A stretch of DNA of 64,000 bases, taken from assembly GCA_945890715.1 (NCBI GenBank), contig CAMDCX010000003.1, forward strand, positions 34,705-98,704, read 5' to 3'. Position numbers and translations under genes: made by a program. Each line of letters opens with the position of its first letter. Position 1 is the first letter of the stretch. This document shows, one piece after another, positions 49,441-58,905 of the stretch. The notes under the pieces were generated by a model. The model was given only the letters and a program-made list of their open reading frames with translations. It made no database searches and was not told where the DNA came from. The stretch comes from PVC group bacterium. GTDB lineage: Bacteria > Verrucomicrobiota > Kiritimatiellia > CAIKKV01 > CAITUY01.

Positions 49441-51246
49441 TTACACGCCCAGGCGCTGCTTCAGGCCTTCCAGCTCCTTTTTCAGAGCGGCAGGAAGTTT
49501 ATCACCAAATTTATCGTAGTTGGCGCTGATGTCGGCGATCTCTGCCTTCCATCCCTCGGGATCAACGGCCAGCAACTGCTTCATGTCCTCAGGCGTGGTC
49601 TTCAGGCCGGACAAATCGAGCCCGTCCGCCGTCGGCAGATTGCCGATCGCCGTCTTGACCGCCTTGCCGGTGCCCTCAATGCGCTCGCAAATCCACTTCA
49701 GGACGCGACTGTTGTCACCGTACCCCGGCCACAACCACTTGCCTTCAGGACTCTTGCGGAACCAATTGACAAAGAAGACTTTCGGCAACTTGCTCCGATC
49801 GGTGCGACCCGCCATAGACAACCAGTGTGCAAAGTAATCACCCATGTGGTAGCCACAGAACGGCAACATGGCAAACGGATCACGCCGCAACACGCCAGCC
49901 TTGCCCAACGCCGCCGCCGTGGTCTCGGACCCCGTGGAGGACCCCATGAACACCCCATGCTCCCAGCTGAACGCCTCATTCACCAGAGGAATCGTCGAAG
50001 GACGCCGTCCCCCAAACAGGAACGCCGAGATCGGCACGCCGGCCGGATTCTGCCAGTCCTCATCAATCACCGGGCACTGGGCCGCAGGCGCCGTGAAACG
50101 GGCATTCGCATGCGCCGCCTTGCGACCACAATCCGGAGTCCACTCCTTGCCTTCCCAGTCAATCGCCTTCGCCGGCGCGGGAATTCCCATATCTTCCCAC
50201 CAGATATCGCCTTCGGGCGTCAGGGCCACATTCGTGAAAATGGTGTCCTTAACAATTGTCTTCATCGCATTGGGATTCGACTGGTCCGAGGTGCCCGGCG
50301 CCACGCCAAAGAAACCGGACTCGGGATTCATCGCATACAACCGGCCATCCTCACCCACACGAATCCAGGCAATATCATCACCCAGGCACTTGACCGACCA
50401 GCCCGGCAGGCTCGGCTGCATCATGGCCAGATTCGTCTTGCCGCACGCGCTCGGGAAGGCGGCGCAGACATAATGCTTCTTGCCCGCTGGCGAAGTCAGA
50501 GCCAGGATCACCATATGTTCAGCCATCCAGCCCTCTTTGCGGGCAATGGACGACGCAATGCGAAGCGCCAGGCATTTCTTGCCGAGCAGAGCGTTTCCAC
50601 CATACCCCGAACCATAGGACATGATCGACTGCTCTTCGGGAAAATGAACGATATACTTCTTTGCGGGATCCGGCTCGCAGGGCCAGGCCACATCCGCTTG
50701 ACCGGGCTTCAGCGGCGCGCCAACCGAGTGCATACACTCCACGAAACTACCCGTAGCGCCCAGCTTGTCGAGCACGGCCTTGCCCATACGGGTCATGATC
50801 CGCATATTAACCACAACATAAGCCGAATCGGTAAGTTCAATACCGATCTTGGCGATGGGAGAGTCCAGAGGCCCCATCGAGAACGGAATCACATACATCG
50901 TGCGACCCTGCATACAACCGGCATACAATCCGGACATCATCGTCTTCATTTCATCGGGATTCGCCCAGTTGTTGGTCGGACCCGCATCATCCTTCGACTT
51001 GGAGCAGATATAGGTGCGATCCTCCACGCGAGCCACATCGCTGACATGGGAACGGGCAAGAAAACAGCCGGGCCGCAACTTTGGGTTGAGGGGCGTGAAT
51101 GTACCCGCCTTCACCATGTCCTGGCAAAGTCGGTCATACTCGGCCTGGGAGCCATCGCACCAATACACATTGGCCGCCTGGGTCAGCTTGGCCACTTCAT
51201 TCACCCAATCCATCAGCTTACGGTTCGTGGTCGGTACAGTTGACAT
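49441..51246 (-). CDS. pckG: Phosphoenolpyruvate carboxykinase (GTP)
   Basis: Interconverts oxaloacetate and PEP with GTP/GDP. The GTP-type sequence is clear: [55 protein letters not shown], the kinase loop [13 protein letters not shown] with its reactive cysteine, and EDNA-like [12 protein letters not shown] 51246, with AAGGAG six nucleotides upstream, gives 601 residues; the longer frame antisense to maf is not used. Divergent from maf. Confidence 0.96.
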   Translation of the reverse strand: MSTVPTTNRKLMDWVNEVAKLTQAANVYWCDGSQAEYDRLCQDMVKAGTFTPLNPKLRPGCFLARSHVSDVARVEDRTYICSKSKDDAGPTNNWANPDEMKTMMSGLYAGCMQGRTMYVIPFSMGPLDSPIAKIGIELTDSAYVVVNMRIMTRMGKAVLDKLGATGSFVECMHSVGAPLKPGQADVAWPCEPDPAKKYIVHFPEEQSIMSYGSGYGGNALLGKKCLALRIASSIARKEGWMAEHMVILALTSPAGKKHYVCAAFPSACGKTNLAMMQPSLPGWSVKCLGDDIAWIRVGEDGRLYAMNPESGFFGVAPGTSDQSNPNAMKTIVKDTIFTNVALTPEGDIWWEDMGIPAPAKAIDWEGKEWTPDCGRKAAHANARFTAPAAQCPVIDEDWQNPAGVPISAFLFGGRRPSTIPLVNEAFSWEHGVFMGSSTGSETTAAALGKAGVLRRDPFAMLPFCGYHMGDYFAHWLSMAGRTDRSKLPKVFFVNWFRKSPEGKWLWPGYGDNSRVLKWICERIEGTGKAVKTAIGNLPTADGLDLSGLKTTPEDMKQLLAVDPEGWKAEIADISANYDKFGDKLPAALKKELEGLKQRLGV

Positions 51247-51359
51247 CATTTTCTCCTTAGGTTTATCGAATTTGGCGGCGCAGTCTAACAGGGAAGACCC
51301 CAAAAACAAGCCTAATTTGAGGTCGCTTTCCAGAAAAACAATCGGTAGTAAAAGGAGCC

Positions 51360-51947
51360 ATGCAACTGATTTTGGCTTCACAATCCAAGGGACGGGCGGC
51401 CTTGTTAAAGGCGGCAGGCTACCGATTCCGGCAAATTCCATCCCGAATCGAGGAACCGCCACCACCTGAAGGAGCTCCTCTGGAACAATATGTTCTGGAG
51501 CTCGCCATTCTGAAGGCCAAGGCCATTGCTGAAAAGCATCCCAACGCCATCGTCATCGGGGCCGATACCGCCCTGATACTTGGCCGGAATGTAATCGGGA
51601 AACCCGGCACTCTGGCCGCCGCCCGCCGGATGCTCGCCTTACTGGGCGGACGGAAACACCTCATCAGCAGCGCAGTATGCATCATTTTCCCGAAACGTAC
51701 CCCGGGCGGGAAAAGCCGGATTCTGAAAGTCGTGGATACCGCCCAGGTCACTTTGCGAAAATGGTCCCCCGCCCGCATCCAGATGCATGTGGCCTTAACC
51801 CGCCCGCTCTCCTGGGCTGGCGCCTACGCCGTTCAGGATCCCTTCTCCGCCGCAATTGTTGAGCGGATTGATGGAGACCTCGCCACTGTTATAGGACTAC
51901 CGTGGGCAAAGTTGGAGAAAGTACTCAGAAGTCAGTATTCAGAATAA
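51360..51947 (+). CDS. maf: Maf-family nucleoside triphosphate pyrophosphatase
   Basis: House-cleaning pyrophosphatase for modified or canonical pyrimidine NTPs. [18 protein letters not shown] (P-loop-like SxxR), [19 protein letters not shown] with the catalytic aspartate, and [11 protein letters not shown] are characteristic. 195 residues, ATG with GGAG SD. The last six residues (RSQYSE) are translated from the TCAGAATTC-type repeat that starts at 51924, so the native C-terminus was probably replaced. Confidence 0.92.
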   Translation: MQLILASQSKGRAALLKAAGYRFRQIPSRIEEPPPPEGAPLEQYVLELAILKAKAIAEKHPNAIVIGADTALILGRNVIGKPGTLAAARRMLALLGGRKHLISSAVCIIFPKRTPGGKSRILKVVDTAQVTLRKWSPARIQMHVALTRPLSWAGAYAVQDPFSAAIVERIDGDLATVIGLPWAKLEKVLRSQYSE

Positions 51948-52018
51948 AGCAAAAAGGCATGAAGCGTTGCCACTCCATGCCCTCCATTCTGAATTCTGGA
52001 TTCTGACTCCTGAATTCT
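51924..52018. repeat. TCAGAATTC-type palindromic repeat flanking a terminator
   Basis: Left part reads ACTCAGAAGTCAGTATTCAG, right part ATTCTGAATTCTGGATTCTG, an inverted arrangement between the convergent maf and fabF genes. It encodes the last residues and stop of maf. Related repeats are at 55383-55449 and 58162-58294. Confidence 0.8.
51946..51981 (-). terminator. Rho-independent terminator of the fab operon
   Basis: Reading leftward, GGCATGGAG, loop TGGCAACG and CTTCATGCC form a nine-pair stem (one G-T) followed by TTTTTGCTTT. It lies 45 nt after the fabF stop and inside the TCAGAATTC-type repeat. Confidence 0.7.
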
Positions 52019-52025
52019 CCCCTCC

Positions 52026-53264
52026 TTACACCCTCTTCAGCAACAGCGACGCATTATGTCCGCCGAAGCCGAGGGAGTTGTTCAGACAGGCGCGAATCTG
52101 GAACTGGCGGGTCTGGTTCGGCACATAATCCAGATCGCACTCGGGATCCGGCGTCGTATAGTTCCATGTTCCAGGCACCACGCCCGTATGAATCGCCATC
52201 GCGCAAACCACGGTCTCCAACCCGCCCGCCGCACCCAGAAGGTGGCCGGTCACCGACTTGGTGGAGCTGACCATGACCTTCTTCGACTGTTCGCCGAGTG
52301 CCAGTTTCACGGCAGCCGTCTCGTTCTTGTCGTTAAGCGGGGTGCTGGTGCCGTGGGCATTGACATAATCAATCTGGTCCGGCGTCAGTTTCGCATCCGC
52401 AATCGCCTTGGACATGGCGCGCGCCGCGCCCTCGCCACCGGGTGCCGGGGCCGTAATATGGCTGGCATCGCAAGTGGCTCCATAGCCACTGACTTCGGCG
52501 TAAATCCTGGCCCCGCGTTTGACCGCGTGCTCATATTCCTCAAGAACGACAATGCCAGCGCCTTCGCCCATGATAAACCCGTCGCGATCCAGGTCAAACG
52601 GCCGGCTGGCATGCGTCGGGTCGTCATTCCGGGTGCTCATCGCCTTCATCGCCGAAAATCCGGCAATCCCCAGTGGACAGACAACAGCCTCGGTTCCGCC
52701 CGCCACCATGATGTCGGCATCACCATACTGGATCTGGCGTGTCGCGTCACCAATCGCATGGGTTCCGCTCGCACAGGCCGTCACCACACAGGTATTGGGG
52801 CCTTTCAGACCGTGCTCAATGGCCACCATACCGGAGGCCATATTGACAATCATCATCGGAATCATGAACGGGGAGTTGCGATCCGGACCGCGGTTCAACA
52901 GAACCGAGTGCTGATCCTCCATCGTGATCAATCCGCCGACACCCGACCCGATCATGCAACCCGCGCGGTTCGCATCCTCATTGGCAAATTGAATGCCAGA
53001 ATCCTGAACAGCCAGCTTGGACGCTGCCACAGCATAGTGACAGAACGGATCCATCCGGCGCTGTTCTTTTTTAGGAATATACTTGTCGATCTCAAATTCA
53101 ATCACTTCGCCGGCAATCTGAGTGGCCATGGCGGAAGCGTCGAATCGTGTGATGCGGCGAATGCCGGACGTCCCGCTCAGGAGCCTCTGCCAGAAGACAG
53201 TGAGATCACATCCCAGCGGCGACACCACACCCAAACCCGTAATAACAACTCTGCGTTTTTCCAT
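52026..53264 (-). CDS. fabF: 3-oxoacyl-[acyl-carrier-protein] synthase II
   Basis: Elongating condensing enzyme of type II fatty acid synthesis. Catalytic residues are in VVTACASGTHAIGDATRQI (Cys), DYVNAHGTSTPLND (His) and STKSVTGHLLGAAGG (Lys, His). The ATG at 53264 is preferred because GAGGG is six nucleotides upstream; an ATG two codons earlier touches the SD. 412 residues. Last gene of the fab operon. Confidence 0.97.
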   Translation of the reverse strand: MEKRRVVITGLGVVSPLGCDLTVFWQRLLSGTSGIRRITRFDASAMATQIAGEVIEFEIDKYIPKKEQRRMDPFCHYAVAASKLAVQDSGIQFANEDANRAGCMIGSGVGGLITMEDQHSVLLNRGPDRNSPFMIPMMIVNMASGMVAIEHGLKGPNTCVVTACASGTHAIGDATRQIQYGDADIMVAGGTEAVVCPLGIAGFSAMKAMSTRNDDPTHASRPFDLDRDGFIMGEGAGIVVLEEYEHAVKRGARIYAEVSGYGATCDASHITAPAPGGEGAARAMSKAIADAKLTPDQIDYVNAHGTSTPLNDKNETAAVKLALGEQSKKVMVSSTKSVTGHLLGAAGGLETVVCAMAIHTGVVPGTWNYTTPDPECDLDYVPNQTRQFQIRACLNNSLGFGGHNASLLLKRV

Positions 53265-53354
53265 AGCCATTCCCTCAAAATTACGTTTCGTGCCAAATGA
53301 AAGCAGAGCCGGGGAGATGTTGCCATCTCCCCGGTTCCACAAGCCGTTCAGAAC

Positions 53355-53594
53355 TTAGGCGCCGATGCCCTTGCTCTTCAAATACTCGATGACGCCGCCG
53401 ACCGTGGTCAGCTTCTCGGCATCCTCATCCGGAATCTCAGCGCCGAATTCCTCTTCGAACGCCATGACGAGTTCCACCGTATCCAACGAATCCGCGCCCA
53501 AATCCTCGATGAAAGAAGCCTCGGGGGTGACCTGTTCGGCATTCACGCCCAGCTGTTCGACGATGATATCCCTGACTTTATCTTCCAATGCCAT
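53355..53594 (-). CDS. acpP: Acyl carrier protein
   Basis: Carries growing acyl chains on phosphopantetheine attached to the serine in [20 protein letters not shown]. 79 residues, strongly acidic, ATG start; between fabG and fabF as in most fab clusters. Confidence 0.98.
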   Translation of the reverse strand: MALEDKVRDIIVEQLGVNAEQVTPEASFIEDLGADSLDTVELVMAFEEEFGAEIPDEDAEKLTTVGGVIEYLKSKGIGA

Positions 53595-53626
53595 GTTCCT
53601 ACTCCTTCTTTATGTTTCTCTCAGCC

Positions 53627-54373
53627 TTATTGCATCACCATTCCACCGCAAACCGGGAGAACCTGACCTGTCATGTATGACGAGTTTTCACCCGCCAGAA
53701 ACAGCACCACGTTCGCCACGTCATCCGGCTGGCCAAACCGGCCCATCGGAATGATATCCAACATCTTCTTGCGCACCTCTTCGGGAAGTACATCCGTCAT
53801 CCGGGTCTGGATAAACCCCGGGGCGACAGCGTTCACCCTGATGTTGCGCGGGGCCAGCTCCTTCGCCGCCGACTTCGTCAACGCGATGACTCCAGCCTTT
53901 GAGGCGGCGTAATTACACTGTCCCGCATTGCCAATCAAGCCAATAATTGAAGCCACATTGACGATGGCGCCGGTGCGCTGCTTCATCATCGGGCGAGCCA
54001 CCGCCTTGGTGAACAGGAAAGTCCCCTTCAGGTTCACTGAAATCACGGCATCCCAGTCCTCCTCAGACATCCGGATCATGAGGGTATCCTTCGTGATTCC
54101 GGCGTTATTGATCAAAATATCGATCTTTCCAAACTCTTTGATGACCCCGCCGACAACGGCATCCACGGCGGCAGATTGGCTCACATCAGCCTCATAACAC
54201 TTCACCTTCCGCCCGGCCGCCTCAATCAGGCCCACCGTTTCGGTCAGCCATTCGGCCTTCAGGTCGCACAGGGCAATGTCGCATCCCTCAACCGCCAGCT
54301 TTTTCGCAATCGCCTGCCCGATACCCCGGGCCGCCCCCGTCACTAAAGCAATTTTACCTGTCATTGTACTCAT
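53627..54373 (-). CDS. fabG: 3-oxoacyl-[acyl-carrier-protein] reductase
   Basis: NADPH-dependent SDR. Cofactor motif [32 protein letters not shown], catalytic Ser in NVASIIG and Tyr/Lys in [18 protein letters not shown] 54373 (GGAAG seven nucleotides upstream) gives 248 residues; the frame continues upstream into the CCCTCTCCC-type repeat at 54388-54426 and that part is not native. Confidence 0.96.
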   Translation of the reverse strand: MSTMTGKIALVTGAARGIGQAIAKKLAVEGCDIALCDLKAEWLTETVGLIEAAGRKVKCYEADVSQSAAVDAVVGGVIKEFGKIDILINNAGITKDTLMIRMSEEDWDAVISVNLKGTFLFTKAVARPMMKQRTGAIVNVASIIGLIGNAGQCNYAASKAGVIALTKSAAKELAPRNIRVNAVAPGFIQTRMTDVLPEEVRKKMLDIIPMGRFGQPDDVANVVLFLAGENSSYMTGQVLPVCGGMVMQ

Positions 54374-54387
54374 TAGTTGCTTCCTTT

Positions 54388-54426
54388 CACCCTCACCCCA
54401 CCCCTCTCCCCTCAAGGGAGAGGGAG
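54388..54426. repeat. CCCTCTCCC-type palindrome between fabD and fabG
   Basis: CCCTCACCCCACCCCTCTCC and CAAGGGAGAGGG form a short palindrome, similar to 45857-45949. It occupies the fabD-fabG gap and encodes the spurious N-terminal extension of fabG. Confidence 0.65.
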
Positions 54427-54430
54427 ACTC

Positions 54431-55360
54431 CTACGCCTTCAACGCCGCGACCGCTTTGTCCAGCGAAGGCCCATCCTGAATGCTCATCGACGAGGCATCC
54501 TTGTCGATCCGCTTGATCAAGCCCGCCAGAACCTTGCCCGGCCCGCATTCAATGTATTCGGCCACACCCGCCTGCTTGAACCCCTCGATCGTCGACACCC
54601 ACTGCACCGAAGAGGTCACCTGCTTCACCATTTGAGCCTTGATGTCCGCCGGTTCCCCGTGCGGCTTGGCCGTCACATTCGACACCACCGGAACGGCGGG
54701 CTTCTGAAACGTCATCCCAGCCAGAATCTGCTCCAACTTCGCCGCCGCAGGCGCCATGAGGGACGAATGAAACGCCCCCGCCACCGGCAAGACCACGGTT
54801 TTCTTGGCACCGGCCGCCTGGGCCAGTTTCTCGGCCACGGCAATCTTGTCCTTGTCGCCGGACAACACAATCTGCTCGGTTGAATTGATATTGGCCATCT
54901 GGACGCCCGCCTCAGCACAGACTTTCTCCAGGGCGGGAAGCGCAAGCCCCATCACGCTGACCATGCCGCCCGGCTGCTCCGTACAGGCTTCCTGCATGGC
55001 TTTTCCGCGGGCCTGAAGCACTTTCACCGTGTCTTCAAACGACAACACCCCGGCCGCCCACAGCGCCGTCCACTCTCCCAGACTCAGACCGGCAAACCCG
55101 GAAACCTGAAGTTCGGGAACCAGCTTCTTCAGAGCGGTAAAACACGCCGCACTGGTCACAAAAATAGCAGGCTGACACTTGTCGGACTTGGTGATTTCCT
55201 CGATCGGCCCCTCTGCACACAGCGCGGCAAGATCATAGCCGAGCACCGCACTGGCCCGGTCAAACAAATCCTTGCACTCAGGATACGCCGCCGCCAAATC
55301 CTTGCCCATGCCCACAAACTGAGCACCCTGCCCCGCAAAAACTATTACTTTTGTTTTCAT
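54431..55360 (-). CDS. fabD: Malonyl-CoA-ACP transacylase
   Basis: Loads malonyl groups onto ACP. FAGQGAQFVGMGKDLA at the N-terminus, the nucleophile in GFAGLSLGEWTAL (GxSxG) and the histidine in AGAFHSSLMAPA. 309 residues, ATG start. The upstream gap to fabH holds a palindromic repeat. Confidence 0.96.
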   Translation of the reverse strand: MKTKVIVFAGQGAQFVGMGKDLAAAYPECKDLFDRASAVLGYDLAALCAEGPIEEITKSDKCQPAIFVTSAACFTALKKLVPELQVSGFAGLSLGEWTALWAAGVLSFEDTVKVLQARGKAMQEACTEQPGGMVSVMGLALPALEKVCAEAGVQMANINSTEQIVLSGDKDKIAVAEKLAQAAGAKKTVVLPVAGAFHSSLMAPAAAKLEQILAGMTFQKPAVPVVSNVTAKPHGEPADIKAQMVKQVTSSVQWVSTIEGFKQAGVAEYIECGPGKVLAGLIKRIDKDASSMSIQDGPSLDKAVAALKA

Positions 55361-55382
55361 GATATCAGCTCCTTATTTCGAA

Positions 55383-55449
55383 GTCCGAATTCAGAAGTCA
55401 GGAGTCAGAATGAGAAATTCTGAATTCTGTCTCCTGACTTCTGACTCCT
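55383..55449. repeat. TCAGAATTC-type palindrome between fabH and fabD
   Basis: Left arm AATTCAGAAGTCAGGAGTCA and right arm ATTCTGTCTCCTGACTTCTG are inverted copies. It begins at the fabH stop codon and fills almost the whole fabH-fabD spacer, so it is transcribed within the fab operon. Confidence 0.8.
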
Positions 55450-56446
55450 ATAGTCTCACCACCATCGCACCCCAGGTGAATCCGCCCCCAAAGGCAACCA
55501 GAACAATGTTGTCACCCTTCTTGACCCGCCCCTGCTGAATGGCTTCATCCAACGCAACGGGAATCGAGGCGGCGGACATGTTTCCATACTTATCGAGATT
55601 GATGAAAAACTTTTCCGGCCCCACGCCCAACCGATCCCGAATGGCTTCAACAATCCGCATATTCGCCTGATGTGGCACCACGCAGGCCACATCGGCAATG
55701 GTCAGCCCGGCCTTCTCCAGAGCCTTCCTGGCCGCCTCGCCCATGGCACGAACGGCATGCTTGAACACTTCCTTGCCCTCCATTTTCATGAAGTGCATGC
55801 GCTTCTCGATCGTCTGTGCAGACACCGGATGCCGACTCCCGCCACCGGGAATGTTCAACAGGGCATTCAACGTTCCATCCGAACCCGTCACGGTCGAGAG
55901 AATGCCCTCGCCCGAGTCGCGAGCCTGCAACACCACCGCGCCGGCGCCATCCCCGAACAGAACACAGGTTGTGCGATCCTGCCAGTCGGTCACCGTGCTC
56001 AATTTTTCCGCCCCGATCACCAGCGCCGTCTTGAAACGCCCGGTCAACAGGTACTGATTGGCGGCATCCACGGCAAATAGGAACCCCGCGCAGGCCGCTT
56101 CAAGCCCGATACAGGTCGCGTTTTTGGCGCCAATCAATTTCTGAACAAAACAGGCCGTGTTGGGAAACGGCATATCGGGGCTTAACGTGGCCACAATGAT
56201 CAAATCCACGTCCTCGGGCTTGAGTGCGGCCTTGGCCAGAGCCCGTTTCGCCGCCTCGGCACCCAGATCGGAGGTCGCTTGATCCTCGCGGGCAATGCGC
56301 CGTTCCCGGATTCCGCTCCGGCTGACAATCCATTCATCGGTGGTATCCACCATCTTTTCAAGTTCGGCATTGGTCAGAATCCGCTCCGGGAGATAGGATC
56401 CGATTCCCACAATGGCCACGTGTCGATTCGGTTGGGTTGTACTCAT
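55448..56446 (-). CDS. fabH: 3-oxoacyl-[acyl-carrier-protein] synthase III
   Basis: Starts fatty acid synthesis from acyl-CoA and malonyl-ACP. Catalytic Cys in GLEAACAGFLFAVD, His in CVVPHQANMRIVEA, Asn in NLDKYGNMSAASIP. 332 residues, ATG start; overlaps plsX by 4 nt. Confidence 0.97.
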   Translation of the reverse strand: MSTTQPNRHVAIVGIGSYLPERILTNAELEKMVDTTDEWIVSRSGIRERRIAREDQATSDLGAEAAKRALAKAALKPEDVDLIIVATLSPDMPFPNTACFVQKLIGAKNATCIGLEAACAGFLFAVDAANQYLLTGRFKTALVIGAEKLSTVTDWQDRTTCVLFGDGAGAVVLQARDSGEGILSTVTGSDGTLNALLNIPGGGSRHPVSAQTIEKRMHFMKMEGKEVFKHAVRAMGEAARKALEKAGLTIADVACVVPHQANMRIVEAIRDRLGVGPEKFFINLDKYGNMSAASIPVALDEAIQQGRVKKGDNIVLVAFGGGFTWGAMVVRL

Positions 56447-57450
56447 GGTGTTTTCTTCAGTTTGCTGACTTCTTCAATAATATGGTCATTCACATGATGG
56501 CCCACCGATTCGCAGGCCACCCGAACCGCATGAAAAATCGCGGTGCGCGAGGAGGATCCGTGCGTAATAATGCACACCCCCTTCACGCCCAACAAAGGCG
56601 CGCCCCCGAATAGTTCCGGATCCATTCTTTTCTTGATCGTCTTCAGGGCACCCCGAAGCAGCAAGGCTCCCAGAATCCGGATCGGATTCGCCTTGAACTC
56701 CTTCTTCAGCCACGAACCGATGGCATGGGCGGCACTCTCGCTCGTTTTCAAAACCACGTTCCCGACAAATCCGTCGCACACCACCACATCGGTTTCGCCC
56801 AGGAACAAGTCATGCCCCTCGACATTACCGCGAAAATTCAGGGGAGCCTCACTCAGGAGGCGAAACGCCTCCTTGGTGGTCTCGTTCCCCTTGGACTCCT
56901 CGCCGCCAATACTCATCAGGCCGACAACCGGTTTCGCCTGACCCAGAATCTCGCGGGAATAGACGCTTCCCATGATGCCGAATTCCGCGAGCATCTCCGG
57001 TGTACAATCCGTATTCGCGCCGGCATCAATCACGACGATCGGACGGCCTGATGTCGGCATCACCGTGGCAATCGCCGGCCGCTGAATCCCCTCTAGGGTC
57101 CTCAGCTTCAATGTCGCCGCCACCACCATCGCGCCTGTGTTTCCGGCGGAAACTGCAGCATCCGCCTCACCGGCCGTGATCATATCCATCATCCGACTGA
57201 TGGAATTGTCTTTCTTTTTGCGGATCGCCAAAGCGGGAGACTCCTCCATGCCAATCACTTCGGAGGCATGGCGAATAACCAGCTTTGCAGGAATAGTCCC
57301 GTATTGCTTGAGTTCCTGACGAAGCACCTCTTCCGGACCAACCAGAATAAGAGTCGTCAGATCCTTCAAGCCCCGGGCGGCATCAACCGCCCCGGCTACA
57401 ATTTCCCGGGGAGCATGGTCGCCCCCCATCGCATCAACGGCGATACGCAT
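56443..57450 (-). CDS. plsX: Phosphate acyltransferase PlsX
   Basis: Makes acyl-phosphate from acyl-ACP for phospholipid synthesis. MRIAVDAMGGDHAPREIVAG, DAAVSAGNTGAMVVAATLKL and VCDGFVGNVVLKTSES are signatures. 335 residues, ATG start. The rpmF-plsX-fabH order is widely conserved. Confidence 0.97.
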   Translation of the reverse strand: MRIAVDAMGGDHAPREIVAGAVDAARGLKDLTTLILVGPEEVLRQELKQYGTIPAKLVIRHASEVIGMEESPALAIRKKKDNSISRMMDMITAGEADAAVSAGNTGAMVVAATLKLRTLEGIQRPAIATVMPTSGRPIVVIDAGANTDCTPEMLAEFGIMGSVYSREILGQAKPVVGLMSIGGEESKGNETTKEAFRLLSEAPLNFRGNVEGHDLFLGETDVVVCDGFVGNVVLKTSESAAHAIGSWLKKEFKANPIRILGALLLRGALKTIKKRMDPELFGGAPLLGVKGVCIITHGSSSRTAIFHAVRVACESVGHHVNDHIIEEVSKLKKTP

Positions 57451-57454
57451 AGGC

Positions 57455-57637
57455 TTAGTCAGCCTTGACGCTCACCACCTGCCGCCCGCGGTAATAGCCG
57501 CAGGACCGACAGACCCGGTGCGGCTCCTGGGGAGCACCACACTGCGGGCAATTTTTGATGGTCATCACACGGGCTTTGATGCAGGCGCGACGCGTGCGGA
57601 TCTTAGCCTTCGATTTCTTCCGTTTAGGTACTGCCAT
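57455..57637 (-). CDS. rpmF: 50S ribosomal protein L32 (bL32), zinc form
   Basis: MAVPKRKKSKAKIRTRRAC with two CxxC pairs (NCPQCGAPQ and VCRSCGYY). 60 residues, ATG start overlapping the upstream yceD-like gene by 14 nt and 4 nt before plsX. Confidence 0.97.
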   Translation of the reverse strand: MAVPKRKKSKAKIRTRRACIKARVMTIKNCPQCGAPQEPHRVCRSCGYYRGRQVVSVKAD

Positions 57638-58112
57638 TTTTCACCTCAATCTTGTCCAACCCACTCAACGCCGACCACCGTTCTGTCTCCAGCGGCTTAC
57701 AGCCACACTGTTCCCGGTTCAAATTTACCCCGCACCGGGGACATAGCCCCCGACACGATTCCTGACACAGCGGATAATTTGAAAAGCCGAGGATAATAGT
57801 TTCGCGGACTTCATTCGTCAAGTCCAGGGTCTCATGAAGATTGGGAACCTCTTTTTCACAAAAAAACGAATGATCCCGGACGTCCTTCTGAAATGGTTCC
57901 GCACACCTCGAGCAGGTGAACTGAACCTCCGCTTCCACCATTCCCGTCACAATCAATTCATGCTGAAGGCACTGCGCATGCAGGTTGTAGCGTATAGGCC
58001 CCACAGCCTTCGCTCCCGCATCCTTCTCCAACGCAAGGAGTTCCGGCAACTCTTCACCCTCAATATCCTTGCCGTCCTCAGGAATTCTCCAAGGTTCTAT
58101 AATGATTGCCAT
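57624..58112 (-). CDS. YceD/DUF177-family protein
   Basis: Family linked to 23S rRNA accumulation and almost always next to rpmF. Two metal-binding-like pairs: FTCSRCAEPF and ESCRGLCPRCGVNLNREQCG. 162 residues from ATG 58112, which has AAGGAGG six nucleotides upstream. Upstream sequence to coaD is entirely repetitive. Confidence 0.9.
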   Translation of the reverse strand: MAIIIEPWRIPEDGKDIEGEELPELLALEKDAGAKAVGPIRYNLHAQCLQHELIVTGMVEAEVQFTCSRCAEPFQKDVRDHSFFCEKEVPNLHETLDLTNEVRETIILGFSNYPLCQESCRGLCPRCGVNLNREQCGCKPLETERWSALSGLDKIEVKNGST

Positions 58113-58132
58113 AATCAACCTCCTTATTGACG

Positions 58133-58160
58133 CCTTGGCGCCTTGGCGCCTAGGCGCCTA
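58133..58160. repeat. GGCGCC tandem palindrome
   Basis: Four spaced GGCGCC units (TTGGCGCCTTGGCGCCTAGG and onward), directly beside the TCAGAATTC-type repeat. No coding content. Confidence 0.65.
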
Positions 58161-58161
58161 G

Positions 58162-58294
58162 TATTCAGAAGTCAGAATTCAGAAGTCAGAATTCAGAATT
58201 CAGGAGTCAGGAGTCAGAATAAGAAAAACGACTCTATTCTGAATTCTTACTCCTGAATTCTGACTCCTGAATTCTGACTCCTGACTCCTGAATA
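58162..58294. repeat. TCAGAATTC-type repeat block, largest copy
   Basis: Tandem units of ATTCAGAAGTCAGA on the left and TCTGACTCCTGAATTC on the right form a large inverted structure around AAGAAAAACGACTC. It supplies the last 15 residues and stop of coaD. Confidence 0.85.
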
Positions 58295-58765
58295 CTTCTT
58301 TTCAATGAACTTCTTCACCGACGGCGGCACGAATTGGCTGATATCCCCGCCCCGGTCGGAAATTTCGCGGACTGTGCTGGAACTGATATAACTGTGCGTT
58401 TCCTTGGGCATCAGGAAAATCATCTCGATTTCCGGCGCCAGCTTCCGGTTTGCCAGCGCCATCTGAAACTCATATTCGAAGTCCGAAAACGCCCGAAGCC
58501 CGCGCAGCAGGACATGAATTTTCTTTGATCGGGCATAATTCACCAGAAGCCCATTGAAGGAATCCACTTTGACGTTCTTCAGGGACTTCACGGAGGATTT
58601 GACCATTTCAATCCGCTCTTCCGCGCTGAAAAAGGTTTTTTTCCGGGAGTTCACCCCCACCGCCACCACCACATGATCAAATATATGCGAGGCCCGCTCG
58701 ATCAGATCAAGATGCCCCGAAGTCAAGGGATCAAAGGATCCGGGATATATCGCCGAATGTCTCAT
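58247..58765 (-). CDS. coaD: Phosphopantetheine adenylyltransferase, with repeat-derived tail
   Basis: Penultimate step of coenzyme A synthesis. AIYPGSFDPLTSGHLDLIER carries the nucleotidyltransferase GH motif; SYISSSTVREI is the conserved C-terminal signature. ATG 58765 gives 172 residues. An upstream in-frame ATG (58852) would add a KKK-DYDYDY stretch translated from the AATCGT repeat and is rejected. The last residues, SGVRSQNSGVRIQE, come from the TCAGAATTC-type repeat, beyond the normal family end. Confidence 0.93.
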   Translation of the reverse strand: MRHSAIYPGSFDPLTSGHLDLIERASHIFDHVVVAVGVNSRKKTFFSAEERIEMVKSSVKSLKNVKVDSFNGLLVNYARSKKIHVLLRGLRAFSDFEYEFQMALANRKLAPEIEMIFLMPKETHSYISSSTVREISDRGGDISQFVPPSVKKFIEKKYSGVRSQNSGVRIQE

Positions 58766-58800
58766 GCTGTCTTCTCCTAACCCGGCATCGCCGGAACAAA

Positions 58801-58896
58801 AATCATAATCGTAATCGTAATCATAATCGTAATCCTTTTTCTTCAGCCCCATGCAAGCCAGAGGAGATTACGATTACGATTATGATTACGATTATG
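58801..58896. repeat. AATCGT/AATCAT hexamer inverted repeat
   Basis: Left array 58801-58834 of AATCRT-like units and its inverted copy 58866-58896 surround a 31-nt spacer containing a spurious ATG. Lies between rsmD and coaD. Confidence 0.85.
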
Positions 58897-58905
58897 AGAA
58901 ATTTC

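Noticed and set aside
51247-51465. Longer pckG frame starting upstream
   Set aside because: It runs antisense into maf; the ATG at 51246 has a good SD and matches the family start.
52056-53300. 414-codon plus-strand frame opposite fabF
   Set aside because: Shadow of fabF; the minus strand has all catalytic motifs.
58133-58294. Possible CRISPR-like repeat array
   Set aside because: Repeat units are directly adjacent or inverted, with no unique spacers of constant length; it is a palindromic repeat block.
58766-58852. N-terminal extension of CoaD with alternating Asp-Tyr
   Set aside because: It is translated from the AATCGT hexamer repeat and absent from the family; the ATG at 58765 fits the conserved start.
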